Assembly (NCBI RefSeq): GCF_018228765.1
Contig: NZ_CP073695.1
Location: 1,364,001 to 1,428,000 of the forward strand
Source of the DNA: Halorubrum ruber
Lineage (GTDB): Archaea; Halobacteriota; Halobacteria; Halobacteriales; Haloferacaceae
Length of the DNA stretch: 64,000 bases
Direction: 5' to 3'
In this document: in pieces, positions 43,963 through 52,410 of the stretch
Numbering within the stretch: position 1 is the first letter of the stretch
Layout of the letters: each line of letters begins with the position of its first letter
Program-made: the position numbers and the translations under genes
Notes under the pieces: model-generated
What the model was told of the DNA's origin: nothing
The model's input: only the letters and a program-made list of their open reading frames with translations
The model's database searches: none

Positions 43963-45027
43963 ATGCATCTGGAGGGGACGGTACTGGTCGGTCGCGACTT
44001 CGAGCCGGTCGAGGGCCGGGTCGTCGTCGCGGACGGCGAGATCGTCCGGATCGAGGAGGCGTCCGTCGAGAGCGACGCGGTGATCCTTCCGGCGTTCGTC
44101 AACGCTCACACCCACATCGGCGACTCGATCGCCAAGGAGGCAGGCGAGGGGCTCTCGCTCGACGAGCTCGTCGCGCCGCCGGACGGCCTGAAACACCGGC
44201 TCCTCCGGGACGCGGACCACGAGGAGAAGGTGGCCGCGATGGCGCGCACGCTGCGATACATGGAGGCGACCGGCACGGGCACCTTTCTGGAGTTCCGCGA
44301 GGGAGGCATTGAGGGCGTGAACGCGCTCCGCGACGCGCTCGCGGGCGAGGGGGTCCCGTTCGGCGAGCGCGCGATCGAGTCGGTCGTCTTCGGCCGCGAC
44401 GACCCCGACGTGCTCTCGGTCGCGGACGGGTACGGTGCCTCTGGCGCCCGCGACGCCGACTTCGACGCGGTCCGGGCGGCGACGCGCGAGGCCGGCAAGC
44501 CCTTCGGGATCCACGCGGGCGAGCGCGACGCCGACGACGTCAACGCCGCGATGGACCTCGATCCGGACTTCCTCGTCCACATGGTCCACGCCGAGCCGAT
44601 CCACCTCGAACGGCTCGCCGATCGCGGGACCCCCGTCGTCGTCTGCCCGCGGTCGAACCTCGTGACGAACGTCGGCGTGCCGCCGATCCGCGAGCTGAAC
44701 AAACGGACGACCGTCGCGCTCGGTACCGACAACGTGATGACGGACTCGCCGTCGATGTTCCGCGAGATGGAGTTCGCGGCGAAGCTCTCCGATCTCCCCG
44801 CCCGCGAGATCCTGCGGATGGCGACGGTCAACGGGGCCGCGATCGCCGGACTGAACCGCGGCGTGGTCGAGCCCGGGGCGGACGCCGACCTGCTCGTCCT
44901 CGACGGCGACTCGGACAACCTCGCCGGGGCCCGTGACCTGGTCCGCGCGGTGGTCAGACGCGCCGGGCAGGCCGACGTCTCCCGAGTCGTCATCGGCGGC
45001 GAGCCGGTCGTCCCGCGCGGCGACTGA
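43963..45027 (+). CDS. Amidohydrolase family protein (deaminase/chlorohydrolase-like)
   Basis: 354-residue metal-dependent hydrolase. NAHTHIGD (about residue 48) gives the first two metal-binding histidines, PFGIHAGE and LVHMVHAE the next ones, and ALGTDNVMTDSPSMFREME the catalytic aspartate, as in cytosine deaminase and S-adenosylhomocysteine/guanine deaminase-type enzymes. The C-terminal GVVEPGADADLLVLDG strand closes the small beta domain. Substrate unknown; purine or pyrimidine-like rings are the usual targets. Confidence 0.87.
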   Translation: MHLEGTVLVGRDFEPVEGRVVVADGEIVRIEEASVESDAVILPAFVNAHTHIGDSIAKEAGEGLSLDELVAPPDGLKHRLLRDADHEEKVAAMARTLRYMEATGTGTFLEFREGGIEGVNALRDALAGEGVPFGERAIESVVFGRDDPDVLSVADGYGASGARDADFDAVRAATREAGKPFGIHAGERDADDVNAAMDLDPDFLVHMVHAEPIHLERLADRGTPVVVCPRSNLVTNVGVPPIRELNKRTTVALGTDNVMTDSPSMFREMEFAAKLSDLPAREILRMATVNGAAIAGLNRGVVEPGADADLLVLDGDSDNLAGARDLVRAVVRRAGQADVSRVVIGGEPVVPRGD

Positions 45028-45044
45028 GCCGGGGGCGGTCCGGC

Positions 45045-45119
45045 GACGCCGGGACCGACTTTCCCCGCCGATACCGGGACCGGCTTTCCCCGCCGACGCC
45101 GGGACCGATTTCCCCCGCC
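45045..45119. repeat. Three 25-bp tandem repeats in an intergenic spacer
   Basis: Three back-to-back 25-base units (45045-45069, 45070-45094, 45095-45119) follow GAYRCCGGGACCGRYTTTCCCCGCC with one to three changes each. They lie between the amidohydrolase stop and the next gene; function unknown. Confidence 0.8.
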
Positions 45120-45155
45120 GACGGAGTGAAGCCGCTCCCGCCCCTGTCCCCTTCC

Positions 45156-45611
45156 ATGACGACGCTTTCGCTGCTCGCCGGCCTCGCCCTCGGGCCGGTC
45201 GTCGGACTCGTCGCGACGCTCGCGATGGACCCAGTGATGGCGCGGCTCCCCGAGGGAGAGACGGCGCCGAAGGTCGCGGCGAGCGTGCTCACCGACACCC
45301 CGGTCGACGACGCGCCGGCGCGGCTGGCGACGTGGGTCCACTACGTCGCCGGGGGCGGCTCGGGACTGCTGTTCGTCGGGCTCGTGTCGGCGGTACAGGC
45401 GACGCTCGGCGTCGGGGTCGGCGTCGCGCTGGTCGTCTCGGGCCACGCGATGTTCGCGCTGATGGTCGGCTTCTTCGCGCTCGTCCCGCTGCCCCGCGCG
45501 TCCGGGCTCCCGCGCCAGCGGCTCGGCCCGATCCGGCGCGACTGGGCGCTCTCCGCGGCGGCGTACGTCCTCGTCGCCGCCCTGATCGTCGCGGTCGCGA
45601 CCGGGGTCTGA
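45156..45611 (+). CDS. Four-helix membrane protein, function unknown
   Basis: 151 residues from the ATG (MTTLSLLAGLALGPVVG). Hydrophobic stretches at about 4-26, 63-84, 88-110 and 129-150 suggest four membrane helices, with a conserved-looking MDPVMARLPEGETAPKVAASVLT loop after the first and a polar PRASGLPRQRLGPIRRDW loop before the last. No family recognised with confidence. A start ten codons upstream is possible but overlaps the tandem-repeat side and adds a proline-rich stretch. Confidence 0.7.
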   Translation: MTTLSLLAGLALGPVVGLVATLAMDPVMARLPEGETAPKVAASVLTDTPVDDAPARLATWVHYVAGGGSGLLFVGLVSAVQATLGVGVGVALVVSGHAMFALMVGFFALVPLPRASGLPRQRLGPIRRDWALSAAAYVLVAALIVAVATGV

Positions 45612-45712
45612 CCCACCGCTGACGGCGCGGCCGCGGCACCTCCGCGGCACCTCCGCGACGACCGCGAGCCGGGAGAGAAACGGTTTAGTCGCTGGCTCCG
45701 GCCCGATCGGGT

Positions 45713-46354
45713 ATGCACGCCATCACTCGATCCGGGTGGATCGAGGTCATTTCGGGGTCGATGTTCTCGGGCAAGACGGAGGAGCTGCTCCGCCGGCTCC
45801 GGCGCTCCGAGATCGCCGGGCAGTCGGTCGCCGTCTACACGCCCGCGATCGACGACCGCTACGGCGAGACGACGATCGGCAGCCACGCCGGCCGCCAGTG
45901 GGAGGCGACCGTCGTCGACAACGAGGGCGACGGGCCGCGAGACATCCTCGACGACGATCCCGCCGAGGTCGTCGCGATCGACGAGGCGAACTTCTTCTCG
46001 GACGCGCTCATCGAGGTCTGTAACACCCTCGCCGACCGCGGCAGCCGCGTGATCGTCTCGGGCACCGACCAGACGTTCCGCGGAGAGCCGTTCGAGCCGC
46101 TCCCGCAGCTCATGGCGACCGCCGAGTACGTCGACAAGCTGCAGGCCATCTGCTCGGTCTGCGGCGAGCCCGCCTCTCGGAACCAGCGGCTCATCGAGGG
46201 CGAGCCCGCCCACGTCGACGACCCGACGATCCTCGTCGGCGCCGAGGAGTCCTACGAGGCGCGGTGTCGCGACTGTCACGTCCTGTTGACCGGCGACCGG
46301 CCCGACGGGGAACGACCGTTCGAGAGCGCCGAGGCCGACTCCGCGAACGACTGA
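45713..46354 (+). CDS. tdk: Thymidine kinase (type II)
   Basis: Phosphorylates thymidine with ATP in the pyrimidine salvage pathway. The 213-residue chain shows the P-loop GSMFSGKTEELL (about residue 15), the DEANFF Walker B-like motif (about 84), and two zinc-binding cysteine pairs, CSVCGE and CRDC, that hold the lasso domain. Length fits type II enzymes. GTTTAGTC about 28 bases upstream may be the promoter box. Confidence 0.96.
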   Translation: MHAITRSGWIEVISGSMFSGKTEELLRRLRRSEIAGQSVAVYTPAIDDRYGETTIGSHAGRQWEATVVDNEGDGPRDILDDDPAEVVAIDEANFFSDALIEVCNTLADRGSRVIVSGTDQTFRGEPFEPLPQLMATAEYVDKLQAICSVCGEPASRNQRLIEGEPAHVDDPTILVGAEESYEARCRDCHVLLTGDRPDGERPFESAEADSAND

Positions 46355-46392
46355 GTCAGTCGGCGCTCGCCTGCGGACCGCTGATCGTCACT

Positions 46393-47574
46393 TCAGTCGG
46401 AGTTACGCGCCCGCCGGTATGCCCACAGGTGCCCGTCGCCGTCCGGCAGGTCGATCGGTCGATACGTGCGAACCAGCGTCGTCCCGTCAGCGAGCGCGAG
46501 CCGCTCGTCGTTCACCGGACGCCGAGCGTCGACGATCCGCTCGATCCGCTCGACGAACCCCTCGGGATCGGCGAACCGTCCGCTCAGGTCGGCCGCGAAC
46601 GCCTCGCAGTCGCGCCCGACTGCGGCCTCCGGGTCCCCGTCGATGTCGAACAGATCGTAGAGCCGCTCGTTCACTCGGATCACCTGTCGGTCCGCGTCTT
46701 CGACGAGCATCCCCACCGGGAGCGCGTCGAGGGCGGTGGACAACACGGCGTTCGTCCGTTCTATCTCGCGTTTGCGCGCCGTCGCCTCGGTGACGTCCTC
46801 GAACTGCGAGAACACGCCGATCACCTCGCCGTCGGCGTCGGTCACCACCTGGTTGTGCCACGCGCAGCGGATCCGCTCGCCGTCGCTGCGGACGTTCTCG
46901 TTGACGCTCTGGTAGCCGCCCTTATCCGAGAGGAGGTCGCGTTCGAGCGCCGCCACGTGTCGGTGCTCCGGTTCGGGAACGAACGGAAGCCACGTGCCGC
47001 CGAGCAGTTCGGACTCGTCGTAGCCGAGGATCTCCTCCGCGGCGGGGTTCGCCCGGACGATCCGGAACTCGTCGTCGTACTCGATCGTGCCCAGCGGCGA
47101 CTGGTCGATGAACCGCGAGAGCCGCTCCTCGCTCTCGGCGAGCGCGACCCGCGACCGGTGCTGGTCGACGGCGTTGCGCACCCGGTTGGCCAACACCTCG
47201 TACTGGTCGTTGCCGCCGCGCTTCTGAATGTAGTCCGTCGCGCCCGCCGAGATGGCCTCGCTCGCGATCTCCTCGCTTCCCTTTCCGGTAAACAGCACGA
47301 ACGGGATCTCGATCCCGCAGTCGCGGACCCGCTGGAGGAGCGTCAGCCCGTCCGTCCCGGGCATGTCGTAGTCGGAGACGACGCAGTCGATCGGCTCCGC
47401 GTCCAGCCTCTCGATCGCGTCGTCGACGTCGGTTTCGGAACTGACTTCGAACGCCTCGTCGATCCGCTCGAGGTAGGTCGCCGTCAGGTCGAGGTAGGCC
47501 GGATCGTCGTCTACGTGGAGGACGCGAACCGTCGACGCGTCCGTCGCCCCGTGGTCCGCGTGAGGGCCCGACAT
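46393..47574 (-). CDS. Response-regulator receiver protein with two PAS domains
   Basis: 393 residues. REC domain first (VLHVDDDPAYLDL, phosphoacceptor Asp in VVSDYDMPGTDG near residue 66, Lys in YIQKRG), then two PAS domains (from ESEERLSRFIDQSPLGTIEYDD and from NAVLSTALDALPVGMLVEDADRQV). No histidine kinase, HTH or output domain follows, so it is probably a sensor or adaptor in a two-component network. Such REC-PAS proteins are abundant in haloarchaea. ATG start. No partner kinase is adjacent. Confidence 0.9.
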   Translation of the reverse strand: MSGPHADHGATDASTVRVLHVDDDPAYLDLTATYLERIDEAFEVSSETDVDDAIERLDAEPIDCVVSDYDMPGTDGLTLLQRVRDCGIEIPFVLFTGKGSEEIASEAISAGATDYIQKRGGNDQYEVLANRVRNAVDQHRSRVALAESEERLSRFIDQSPLGTIEYDDEFRIVRANPAAEEILGYDESELLGGTWLPFVPEPEHRHVAALERDLLSDKGGYQSVNENVRSDGERIRCAWHNQVVTDADGEVIGVFSQFEDVTEATARKREIERTNAVLSTALDALPVGMLVEDADRQVIRVNERLYDLFDIDGDPEAAVGRDCEAFAADLSGRFADPEGFVERIERIVDARRPVNDERLALADGTTLVRTYRPIDLPDGDGHLWAYRRARNSD

Positions 47575-47646
47575 GCGAATCTGTACCGGGACCCGTCGGA
47601 TATACGTTCGGGTGGGCCGGGTCGACGCCGCGGGCGGGGTGTCGGC

Positions 47647-47934
47647 TTACGCCCCGTCTGTGCCGGCCGTCACGTCGCGGTCGCGCCCGTCGGCGGTCGC
47701 CTCGTCGCCCGCCGCAGCGTCGTCGTCCGCGGTCGCGAGGCGGAACAGCCCCACGAGCGCGGCGGCGGCGACCAGCGCCCCCTCGGCCTTCGCGGCCGTG
47801 TACGTCCACTCGCGCGGCTCGGCCTCGCCGGCGTTCCGGTAGAACGCGCGCGTCCAGAGTGCGACGGCGCGCCGCGGCGCGACGGCTTCGAGCAGTCCGC
47901 CGATTCCGGCCACCAACAGCAGTAGCGCTTTCAT
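47647..47934 (-). CDS. Small membrane-associated protein, function unknown
   Basis: 95 residues with an N-terminal hydrophobic stretch (MKALLLLVAGIGGLLEAV), a WTRAFYRNAGEAEPREWTYTAAK segment, a second hydrophobic stretch (about residues 51-68) and an acidic Asp/Ala-rich tail. The segment order resembles small conserved haloarchaeal membrane proteins, but I do not recognise a named family. It sits between the REC-PAS gene and a methyltransferase operon on the same strand. Confidence 0.6.
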   Translation of the reverse strand: MKALLLLVAGIGGLLEAVAPRRAVALWTRAFYRNAGEAEPREWTYTAAKAEGALVAAAALVGLFRLATADDDAAAGDEATADGRDRDVTAGTDGA

Positions 47935-48034
47935 ACGACCCCTTCGACGGCGACCCTCAAAAGCGGAGCGGGGGCGGTCGCGGCCGGTCGGACCCGGTCC
48001 CGTTCACCTGCCGGCCGGTTGGATTCGGACCCGC

Positions 48035-48679
48035 TCACCCCTCGGTCACCCGCTTGGCGTCGTCGAGGTAACGCCGGCAGGTCGCGGCCGCCCACTCGCG
48101 GACCGCCGGGTCCCCCGTCCACAGCAGGGCTGCGACCCCGTCCCCGTCGATCACCCCGACGACCGCGCGGTCCTCAGCGAGGACCACCGCGACGGGCGAT
48201 TCGCCCTCGTGGCGGTACGTGTCGACGCCGCGGTCGGCGAGCGCGCGCCGGACGACCGGTCCAGTCGCTCCGGCGAGGCGGTCGCTGGCGGACCCGGTGA
48301 ACACCACGCGGACCTCGCGCGGCGCGCTCGACTCGGATTCGGCGTCGTTCTCCGCGGCCGCAGCGTCGTCTCCGGCCGCAACGTCGCCTCCGGCCGCAGC
48401 GTCGCTCCCCGAGGCCGCCAGCGACGCGTTCAGTCGCCGGGCGAGGTCGGCGTCGAACCGCGGGACGACGGCGACGACGCTGTCGGCCTCGCCGACGAGT
48501 TCCGCGAGCCGTCCCGCGGGAGTCGAGGCGTCGGTGCCGGCCGCGTCGTCGGCATCCGGCTCGTCTCCGCGCTCGACGACCTCGACTCGATCGTCGAGGC
48601 TCGCCGGGTCGGCGTCGACCGCGCGCGCCACGAGCGACCGGAGGACCGCCGCGGGCGACGCGGTCTCGTCGTCGCTCAC
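48035..48679 (-). CDS. Haloarchaeal protein of unknown function
   Basis: 214 residues, acidic, with a low-complexity Asp/Ala-rich centre (about residues 95-120). The C-terminal part (VRVVFTGSASDRL to YLDDAKRVTEG) has strands like AVVLAEDRAVVGVIDGDGVAALLWTGDPAVREW, which look like a sensor or effector domain seen after HTH modules in haloarchaeal regulators, but no HTH is present here. Its ATG overlaps the end of the upstream methyltransferase gene by four bases, so the two form an operon. Confidence 0.6.
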   Translation of the reverse strand: MSDDETASPAAVLRSLVARAVDADPASLDDRVEVVERGDEPDADDAAGTDASTPAGRLAELVGEADSVVAVVPRFDADLARRLNASLAASGSDAAAGGDVAAGDDAAAAENDAESESSAPREVRVVFTGSASDRLAGATGPVVRRALADRGVDTYRHEGESPVAVVLAEDRAVVGVIDGDGVAALLWTGDPAVREWAAATCRRYLDDAKRVTEG

Positions 48680-49347
48680 GGGTTCCGCCCGCTCTCCGCT
48701 TTTGAGTCGCTCTCGCCTCCCGGCCAGCGGTCCGGCGCCTTTGGGCGTTCCGGGTACGACTGCCGACCGCCGGTCGACTTCTGCGCGAGCAGCCGGGCCG
48801 TGGCGCGCCGGCGGTCGCCGGGGCGCTCCGTCGTCGTCTCGTCGTAGTAGCGTACGCTCACCCCGAGCCCGGCGCGGAGCAGCTCGTTCGCCGCGAAGCG
48901 GTACCGGTCGTCGCTCGGGCCCGACGGCGACGGTTCCGCTGACCGGAGGTGACCCTCCACGAACAGGTACCCGCCCGGCGCGAGCGACTCGACGAGGTCC
49001 GCGAATCGGTCGAGCGCGTGGAAGTAGCTCATCGTCACGAGGTCGTACGCCTCGGTCGGGAACCCGTACGTCGAGATGTCCGCCCGAATCGGCTCGATCC
49101 GGTCGCCGATCCCGCGTTCCGCGGCGCGCTCGCGGACGATCCGGAGCCCCTCCGCCGAGGCGTCGAGCGCGTCGACATCGTAGCCGCGGTCCGCGAGGAA
49201 CACCGCGTTTCGGCCGGTGCCGGTCGCGACGTCGAGCGCGCGGCCGCCCGGCAGCGACGGCTCGTAGGCGCGAAGCACGGGGGACGGCTCCGGCGCGCGC
49301 GGGTACTCGCCCGACGCGAAGCGCTCGTCCCAGTCGGTGTCGGTCAC
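48676..49347 (-). CDS. Class I SAM-dependent methyltransferase
   Basis: 223 residues. The SAM-binding loop ALDVATGTGRNAVFLADRGYDVDALD (about residue 37 onward), followed by IRADISTYGFP and SYFHALDRFADLVESLAPGGYLFVEGH, fits TehB/Methyltransf_25-like enzymes. The last about 45 residues are polar and may be disordered. Substrate unknown; tellurite or thiol methylation is only one option for this group. First gene of a two-gene operon with the unknown protein at 48035. Confidence 0.85.
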   Translation of the reverse strand: MTDTDWDERFASGEYPRAPEPSPVLRAYEPSLPGGRALDVATGTGRNAVFLADRGYDVDALDASAEGLRIVRERAAERGIGDRIEPIRADISTYGFPTEAYDLVTMSYFHALDRFADLVESLAPGGYLFVEGHLRSAEPSPSGPSDDRYRFAANELLRAGLGVSVRYYDETTTERPGDRRRATARLLAQKSTGGRQSYPERPKAPDRWPGGESDSKAESGRNP

Positions 49348-49406
49348 GGTCGCCCTTCGAGGTGCCCGGGCGTAAACCTCAGGGGCGCCCGCTCGGAGTG
49401 ACGGGT

Positions 49407-49919
49407 ATGGAAAACGCGACGGACCCCGCCGAGCGGCTGAACGAACTCCTCGTGGACGGCGACGAGACGCTGGCGACCGCGGAGTCGCTCACCGGCGGCC
49501 TCGTCGGGTCGCGGGTGACGGACGTGCCGGGCGCGAGCGCCTACTTCGACCGCGGGTTCGTGACGTACACGTACGACGCCAAGCGCGAACTACTCGGCGT
49601 CTCCCGCGAGTCGCTCGACGCCCACGGGGCCGTGAGCGAGCCCGTCGTCCGCGAGATGGCGGCGGGCGCGCGCGACCGAGCGGACGCGGACTGGGCGGTC
49701 GCGACCACCGGGATCGCGGGGCCGACCGGCGGCACCGACGAGAAGCCGGTCGGGCTCGTCTGGTTCGGCGTCGCGCACGCCGCGCCGTGGGGCACCGAGG
49801 AGTCGTTCGTGCGGGCGGAGCGGGCCGTCCTCGACGGCGACCGCGACGCGGTGAAGCGGGGCGCGGCCGAGTACGCGCTCGACGCGCTCGTCCGGACGAT
49901 CGGGGACGTCGAGGGCTGA
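49407..49919 (+). CDS. CinA C-terminal family, nicotinamide-nucleotide amidohydrolase
   Basis: A 170-residue stand-alone CinA (PncC) domain: ATAESLTGGLVGSRVTDVPGAS near the start, SRESLDAHGAVSEPVVREMA in the middle and ATTGIAGPTGGTDEKPVGLVWFGVA later are the diagnostic segments. PncC converts nicotinamide mononucleotide to nicotinate mononucleotide for NAD recycling. The N-terminal MoeA/COG1058-like domain of bacterial CinA is absent, as is common in archaea. ATG start at 49407. Confidence 0.92.
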   Translation: MENATDPAERLNELLVDGDETLATAESLTGGLVGSRVTDVPGASAYFDRGFVTYTYDAKRELLGVSRESLDAHGAVSEPVVREMAAGARDRADADWAVATTGIAGPTGGTDEKPVGLVWFGVAHAAPWGTEESFVRAERAVLDGDRDAVKRGAAEYALDALVRTIGDVEG

Positions 49920-49990
49920 GCAAGCGGAGACCTGGGCGCGCGACCCGATCCACCACGTGCGTTTATCAGGTGACGGCGCGTATTACCGGT

Positions 49991-50410
49991 ATGATAGAGC
50001 GCGTACTCGTCGCGATGGACGGCTCAGACCTCTCCGAGCGCGCGCTCCGGTACGCGCTCGACGGCCACCCCGACGCCGAGATCACCGTGTTGAACGTCGT
50101 CGGCGGCGCGTCGCCGATGATGGGGCAGGCCGCGGGGATCGCCCTGTCGGACGACGAGGAGGGCGGGATCCGCGAGGCCGCGGAGCCGGTGTTCGAGCGG
50201 GCCCGCGAGATCGCTGACGAGTACGACACGGCGATCGAGACGATCGTGGAGGCGGGACGGCCGGCGCGCCAGATCATCGACCACGCCGAGGAGTTCGACG
50301 TCGTCGTGTTAGGCACCCACAGCGGGTCGCTCGCGGACAGACTCCTCGTCGGCAACGTGGCCAAGACGGTGTTCCAGCGCTCGCCGGTGCCGGTGACGGT
50401 CGTGCGGTGA
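49991..50410 (+). CDS. Universal stress protein (UspA family)
   Basis: 139 residues, beginning MIERVLVAMDGSDLSERAL. The ATP-binding pattern is intact in GTHSGSLADRLLVGNVAKTV. A GTTTATCAGG box lies 27 bases before the ATG, next to a CACGTG palindrome, indicating a leaderless promoter. Likely soluble and cytoplasmic. Confidence 0.93.
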   Translation: MIERVLVAMDGSDLSERALRYALDGHPDAEITVLNVVGGASPMMGQAAGIALSDDEEGGIREAAEPVFERAREIADEYDTAIETIVEAGRPARQIIDHAEEFDVVVLGTHSGSLADRLLVGNVAKTVFQRSPVPVTVVR

Positions 50411-50447
50411 GTCGGATCCCCGCCCGGCGGCGCGGCCGTCCCGGTCG

Positions 50448-50651
50448 TTACTCGATGTAGGCGTTTCCGACGACCGCGACGACCAGCGCGGCGATCACGA
50501 TCCACGTGAGCGGTTCGACCGCGAGGAGCCGGAGCGGCCGCGCGACCGACCCGTCGAAGCCGAAGAGGGCACCGCCGGCGAACCCGACCGCGATCACGAG
50601 CGCGCCGACGATTCCGGCGACGCCGAGCAGCGCGCGGTCCGACGAGTCCAT
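50448..50651 (-). CDS. Two-helix membrane protein, function unknown
   Basis: 67 residues with two hydrophobic helices (about residues 9-31 and 44-65) joined by a short loop with FGFDGSVARPLRLLAVEP. ATG start. The last residues are GNAYIE. No known domain; small two-helix proteins of this type are common in haloarchaeal genomes. It is divergent from the tRNA gene region downstream in coordinates. Confidence 0.65.
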   Translation of the reverse strand: MDSSDRALLGVAGIVGALVIAVGFAGGALFGFDGSVARPLRLLAVEPLTWIVIAALVVAVVGNAYIE

Positions 50652-50714
50652 ACCCGACGTGAGCGTCGGGGTTACTTAAGAAATGTCCGGAGGACGGTCG
50701 CAAAACGGTCCGAA

Positions 50715-50787
50715 GCCAGGGCAGGGATTTGAACCCCGGAAGTCTCGATTACAAGTCGAGTGCATGAACCACCCATGCTCCCCTGGC
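50715..50787 (-). tRNA. tRNA-Thr (anticodon TGT)
   Basis: A full cloverleaf on the minus strand: acceptor arms GCCAGGG and CCCTGGC pair over 7 bp, the anticodon stem CTCGA/TCGAG encloses CTTGTAA with anticodon TGT at 50753-50751, and the T-loop contains GGTTCAAAT. There is no encoded CCA and no intron. It reads ACA (and with wobble other) threonine codons. Confidence 0.95.
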
Positions 50788-50848
50788 GCGTGCGGCCGTA
50801 CTCGGTCCTCCTATGTGTGCGTGTCGCTTTCCGCGAACCCGGCCGGGG

Positions 50849-51409
50849 TCAGTCGCTTTCGTCGCCCGATCCGTCGTCGCTGCGTCCGTCGCCGTTGACG
50901 CCGCTCAACGACTTCGTGAGTTCGACGCGGTGTGAGTCGTAGCCGTGTTCAGCGTAGAACGCTCGGGCGCGGTCGTTGTCGGCGAGCGCCTCCAGCGCCA
51001 CGCGGTCGGCGCCCGACTCGTCGAGCGCGCGCTCGGCCGCGTCGAGCAGCGCCGCGCCGATCCCCTCCCCGCGCCGCTCCGGGACCACGAACAGGTTGCT
51101 GACGGTCCCGCGGACGGCGTCGCGCTCGTAGTCGCCGCGTTCGAGCGAGAAGCCGACGAAGCCGACCGGGTCGGCGTCGCGGTCCCCTCCGCCTTCCGTC
51201 TCCGCGTCGGGGGCTGGCTCGCGGGCGACGAGCAGTTCCCCCGTCACGACCGACTGCGCGACGCACTCGCTGACCGCGGTGCGGTTCGCCTCGCCGCGGA
51301 GCGTGGCGCCGTGCTCGCGCTGACCGGCGGCGAGCGTCACCCACATGTCGACGACGGCGTCGACGTCGTCGGCGGTCGCCGGCTCGATCCGCGCGTCCGT
51401 CTCGCCCAT
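50849..51409 (-). CDS. GNAT family N-acetyltransferase
   Basis: 186 residues. The acetyl-CoA-binding segment VSNLFVVPERRGEGIGAALLDAAERAL contains the R/Q-x-x-G-x-G pattern, and NDRARAFYAEHGYDSHRVELTKSL closes the fold. An acidic insert of about 20 residues (ETEGGGDRDADP) lies before the central strands, and the tail is Asp/Ser-rich. Acceptor substrate unknown; some relatives acetylate aminoglycosides or protein N-termini. Confidence 0.85.
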   Translation of the reverse strand: MGETDARIEPATADDVDAVVDMWVTLAAGQREHGATLRGEANRTAVSECVAQSVVTGELLVAREPAPDAETEGGGDRDADPVGFVGFSLERGDYERDAVRGTVSNLFVVPERRGEGIGAALLDAAERALDESGADRVALEALADNDRARAFYAEHGYDSHRVELTKSLSGVNGDGRSDDGSGDESD

Positions 51410-51496
51410 GCGATCGCCTTCGGCTCGGGGCGTGTTGAGGCTGCCGGCCGGCGAATCGCTCGCTTCGAGGCCGACTCGGATTTCGCGGCAGTTCGC

Positions 51497-52228
51497 TCAG
51501 ATCTCGCGGCAGTTCGGGCAGACGGCCTGCCCGTTCGCGGTGACGAGGTCGGGAACCAGCGCGCCGCAGTTCTCGCAGACGCCCTGCGTTGAGGCGCCGC
51601 TCGGCGCGCCCGCGACGGAGTCGGCGCCGCCGTCGGTACCGGCGGGCTCGTCGCGGGACGCGGCCGCGGCGCGCTCCGCCGCTTCCGGGTCCATCGTCGC
51701 CTCGGCGCCCCGCTCCGCGTCGGAGTCCGCGGCGGCTGCAGCCGACAGCACCGTTCCGTCCGATCGGGGGCTGCCGGCCGCGGCCTCCTCGCCGAACCCC
51801 TCGGCGCCGGCGCCGGTCCGCGGGGCGCCCGCGGCGAGCGCGTCGCCGTCCGTGACGACGCCGACCGCCTCGCCGTCGTCGACCGCGACGACGCGGTCCG
51901 CTCCCTCCGAGACGAGCCGCTCTTCGACCGCCGCCAGTGAGTCGTCAGGGGAAACCGTCGGCAGCGGCGGGCCCATTACGTCGCCGACGGTGCGGTCGGC
52001 GGGATCGGGAGTATCGTCCGAGTCGTCGGCGACGCCGGTCGCGGAGAGCAGCGCGTCGAGCGCGTCGCGGGACTCCAGGCGCCCGACCGGCTCGCCGCCG
52101 CGCACGACGACCAGGCAGTTCGTCTCCTCGTCGACCAGCAGCGCGGCCGCCTCCGGGAGCGAGTCCGACTCGCTGACGCCGAGGAACTCGCGGTGCATCA
52201 CGTCACGAACCGTGGTGTCTGTTCGCAT
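51497..52228 (-). CDS. CBS-pair protein with C-terminal zinc ribbon
   Basis: 243 residues. Two CBS motifs (TTVRDVMHREFLGVSESDSL and RTVGDVMGPPLPTVSPDDSL) form an adenine-nucleotide-binding pair, followed by a 60-residue Ala/Asp/Gly-rich linker and a C-terminal CENCG...CPNC zinc ribbon. CBS pairs sense ATP, AMP or SAM; the zinc ribbon suggests interaction with nucleic acid or another protein. The combination is frequent in haloarchaea, with no established role. ATG start. Confidence 0.87.
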   Translation of the reverse strand: MRTDTTVRDVMHREFLGVSESDSLPEAAALLVDEETNCLVVVRGGEPVGRLESRDALDALLSATGVADDSDDTPDPADRTVGDVMGPPLPTVSPDDSLAAVEERLVSEGADRVVAVDDGEAVGVVTDGDALAAGAPRTGAGAEGFGEEAAAGSPRSDGTVLSAAAAADSDAERGAEATMDPEAAERAAAASRDEPAGTDGGADSVAGAPSGASTQGVCENCGALVPDLVTANGQAVCPNCREI

Positions 52229-52392
52229 ACGACTCGGATCCGCTCCAACCGGCTAAAAGCTGCCCCCGGTAGCGTTTTATTCGCGCCGGTCCTACTCGTG
52301 AGATCGGTTAGCATGCCGCCCGAAGGAGCGACCCGTCCGCAGCCGGGCCCGACGACCACGCGCGAAGCGCGAAAGGGAGCGTTCAAACCCTC

Positions 52393-52408
52393 CGACGTTC
52401 GAACGTCG
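52393..52408. promoter_or_regulatory. Perfect 16-bp palindrome at the udk start
   Basis: CGACGTTCGAACGTCG is fully self-complementary and ends two bases before the uridine kinase ATG. A protein bound here would block transcription initiation or early elongation of a leaderless mRNA. The rest of the 180-base spacer upstream shows a TTTTATTC box near 52278 but no gene I can support. Confidence 0.45.
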
Positions 52409-52410
52409 AT

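Noticed and set aside
50715-50787. tRNA-Thr as an integration site with an adjacent integrated element
   Set aside because: No integrase gene or repeated tRNA 3' end is seen in the flanking sequence.
50849-51409. A toxin-antitoxin role for the GNAT gene near the tRNA-Thr
   Set aside because: No small antitoxin gene (RHH type) is adjacent, and the acidic insert fits an ordinary haloarchaeal acetyltransferase.
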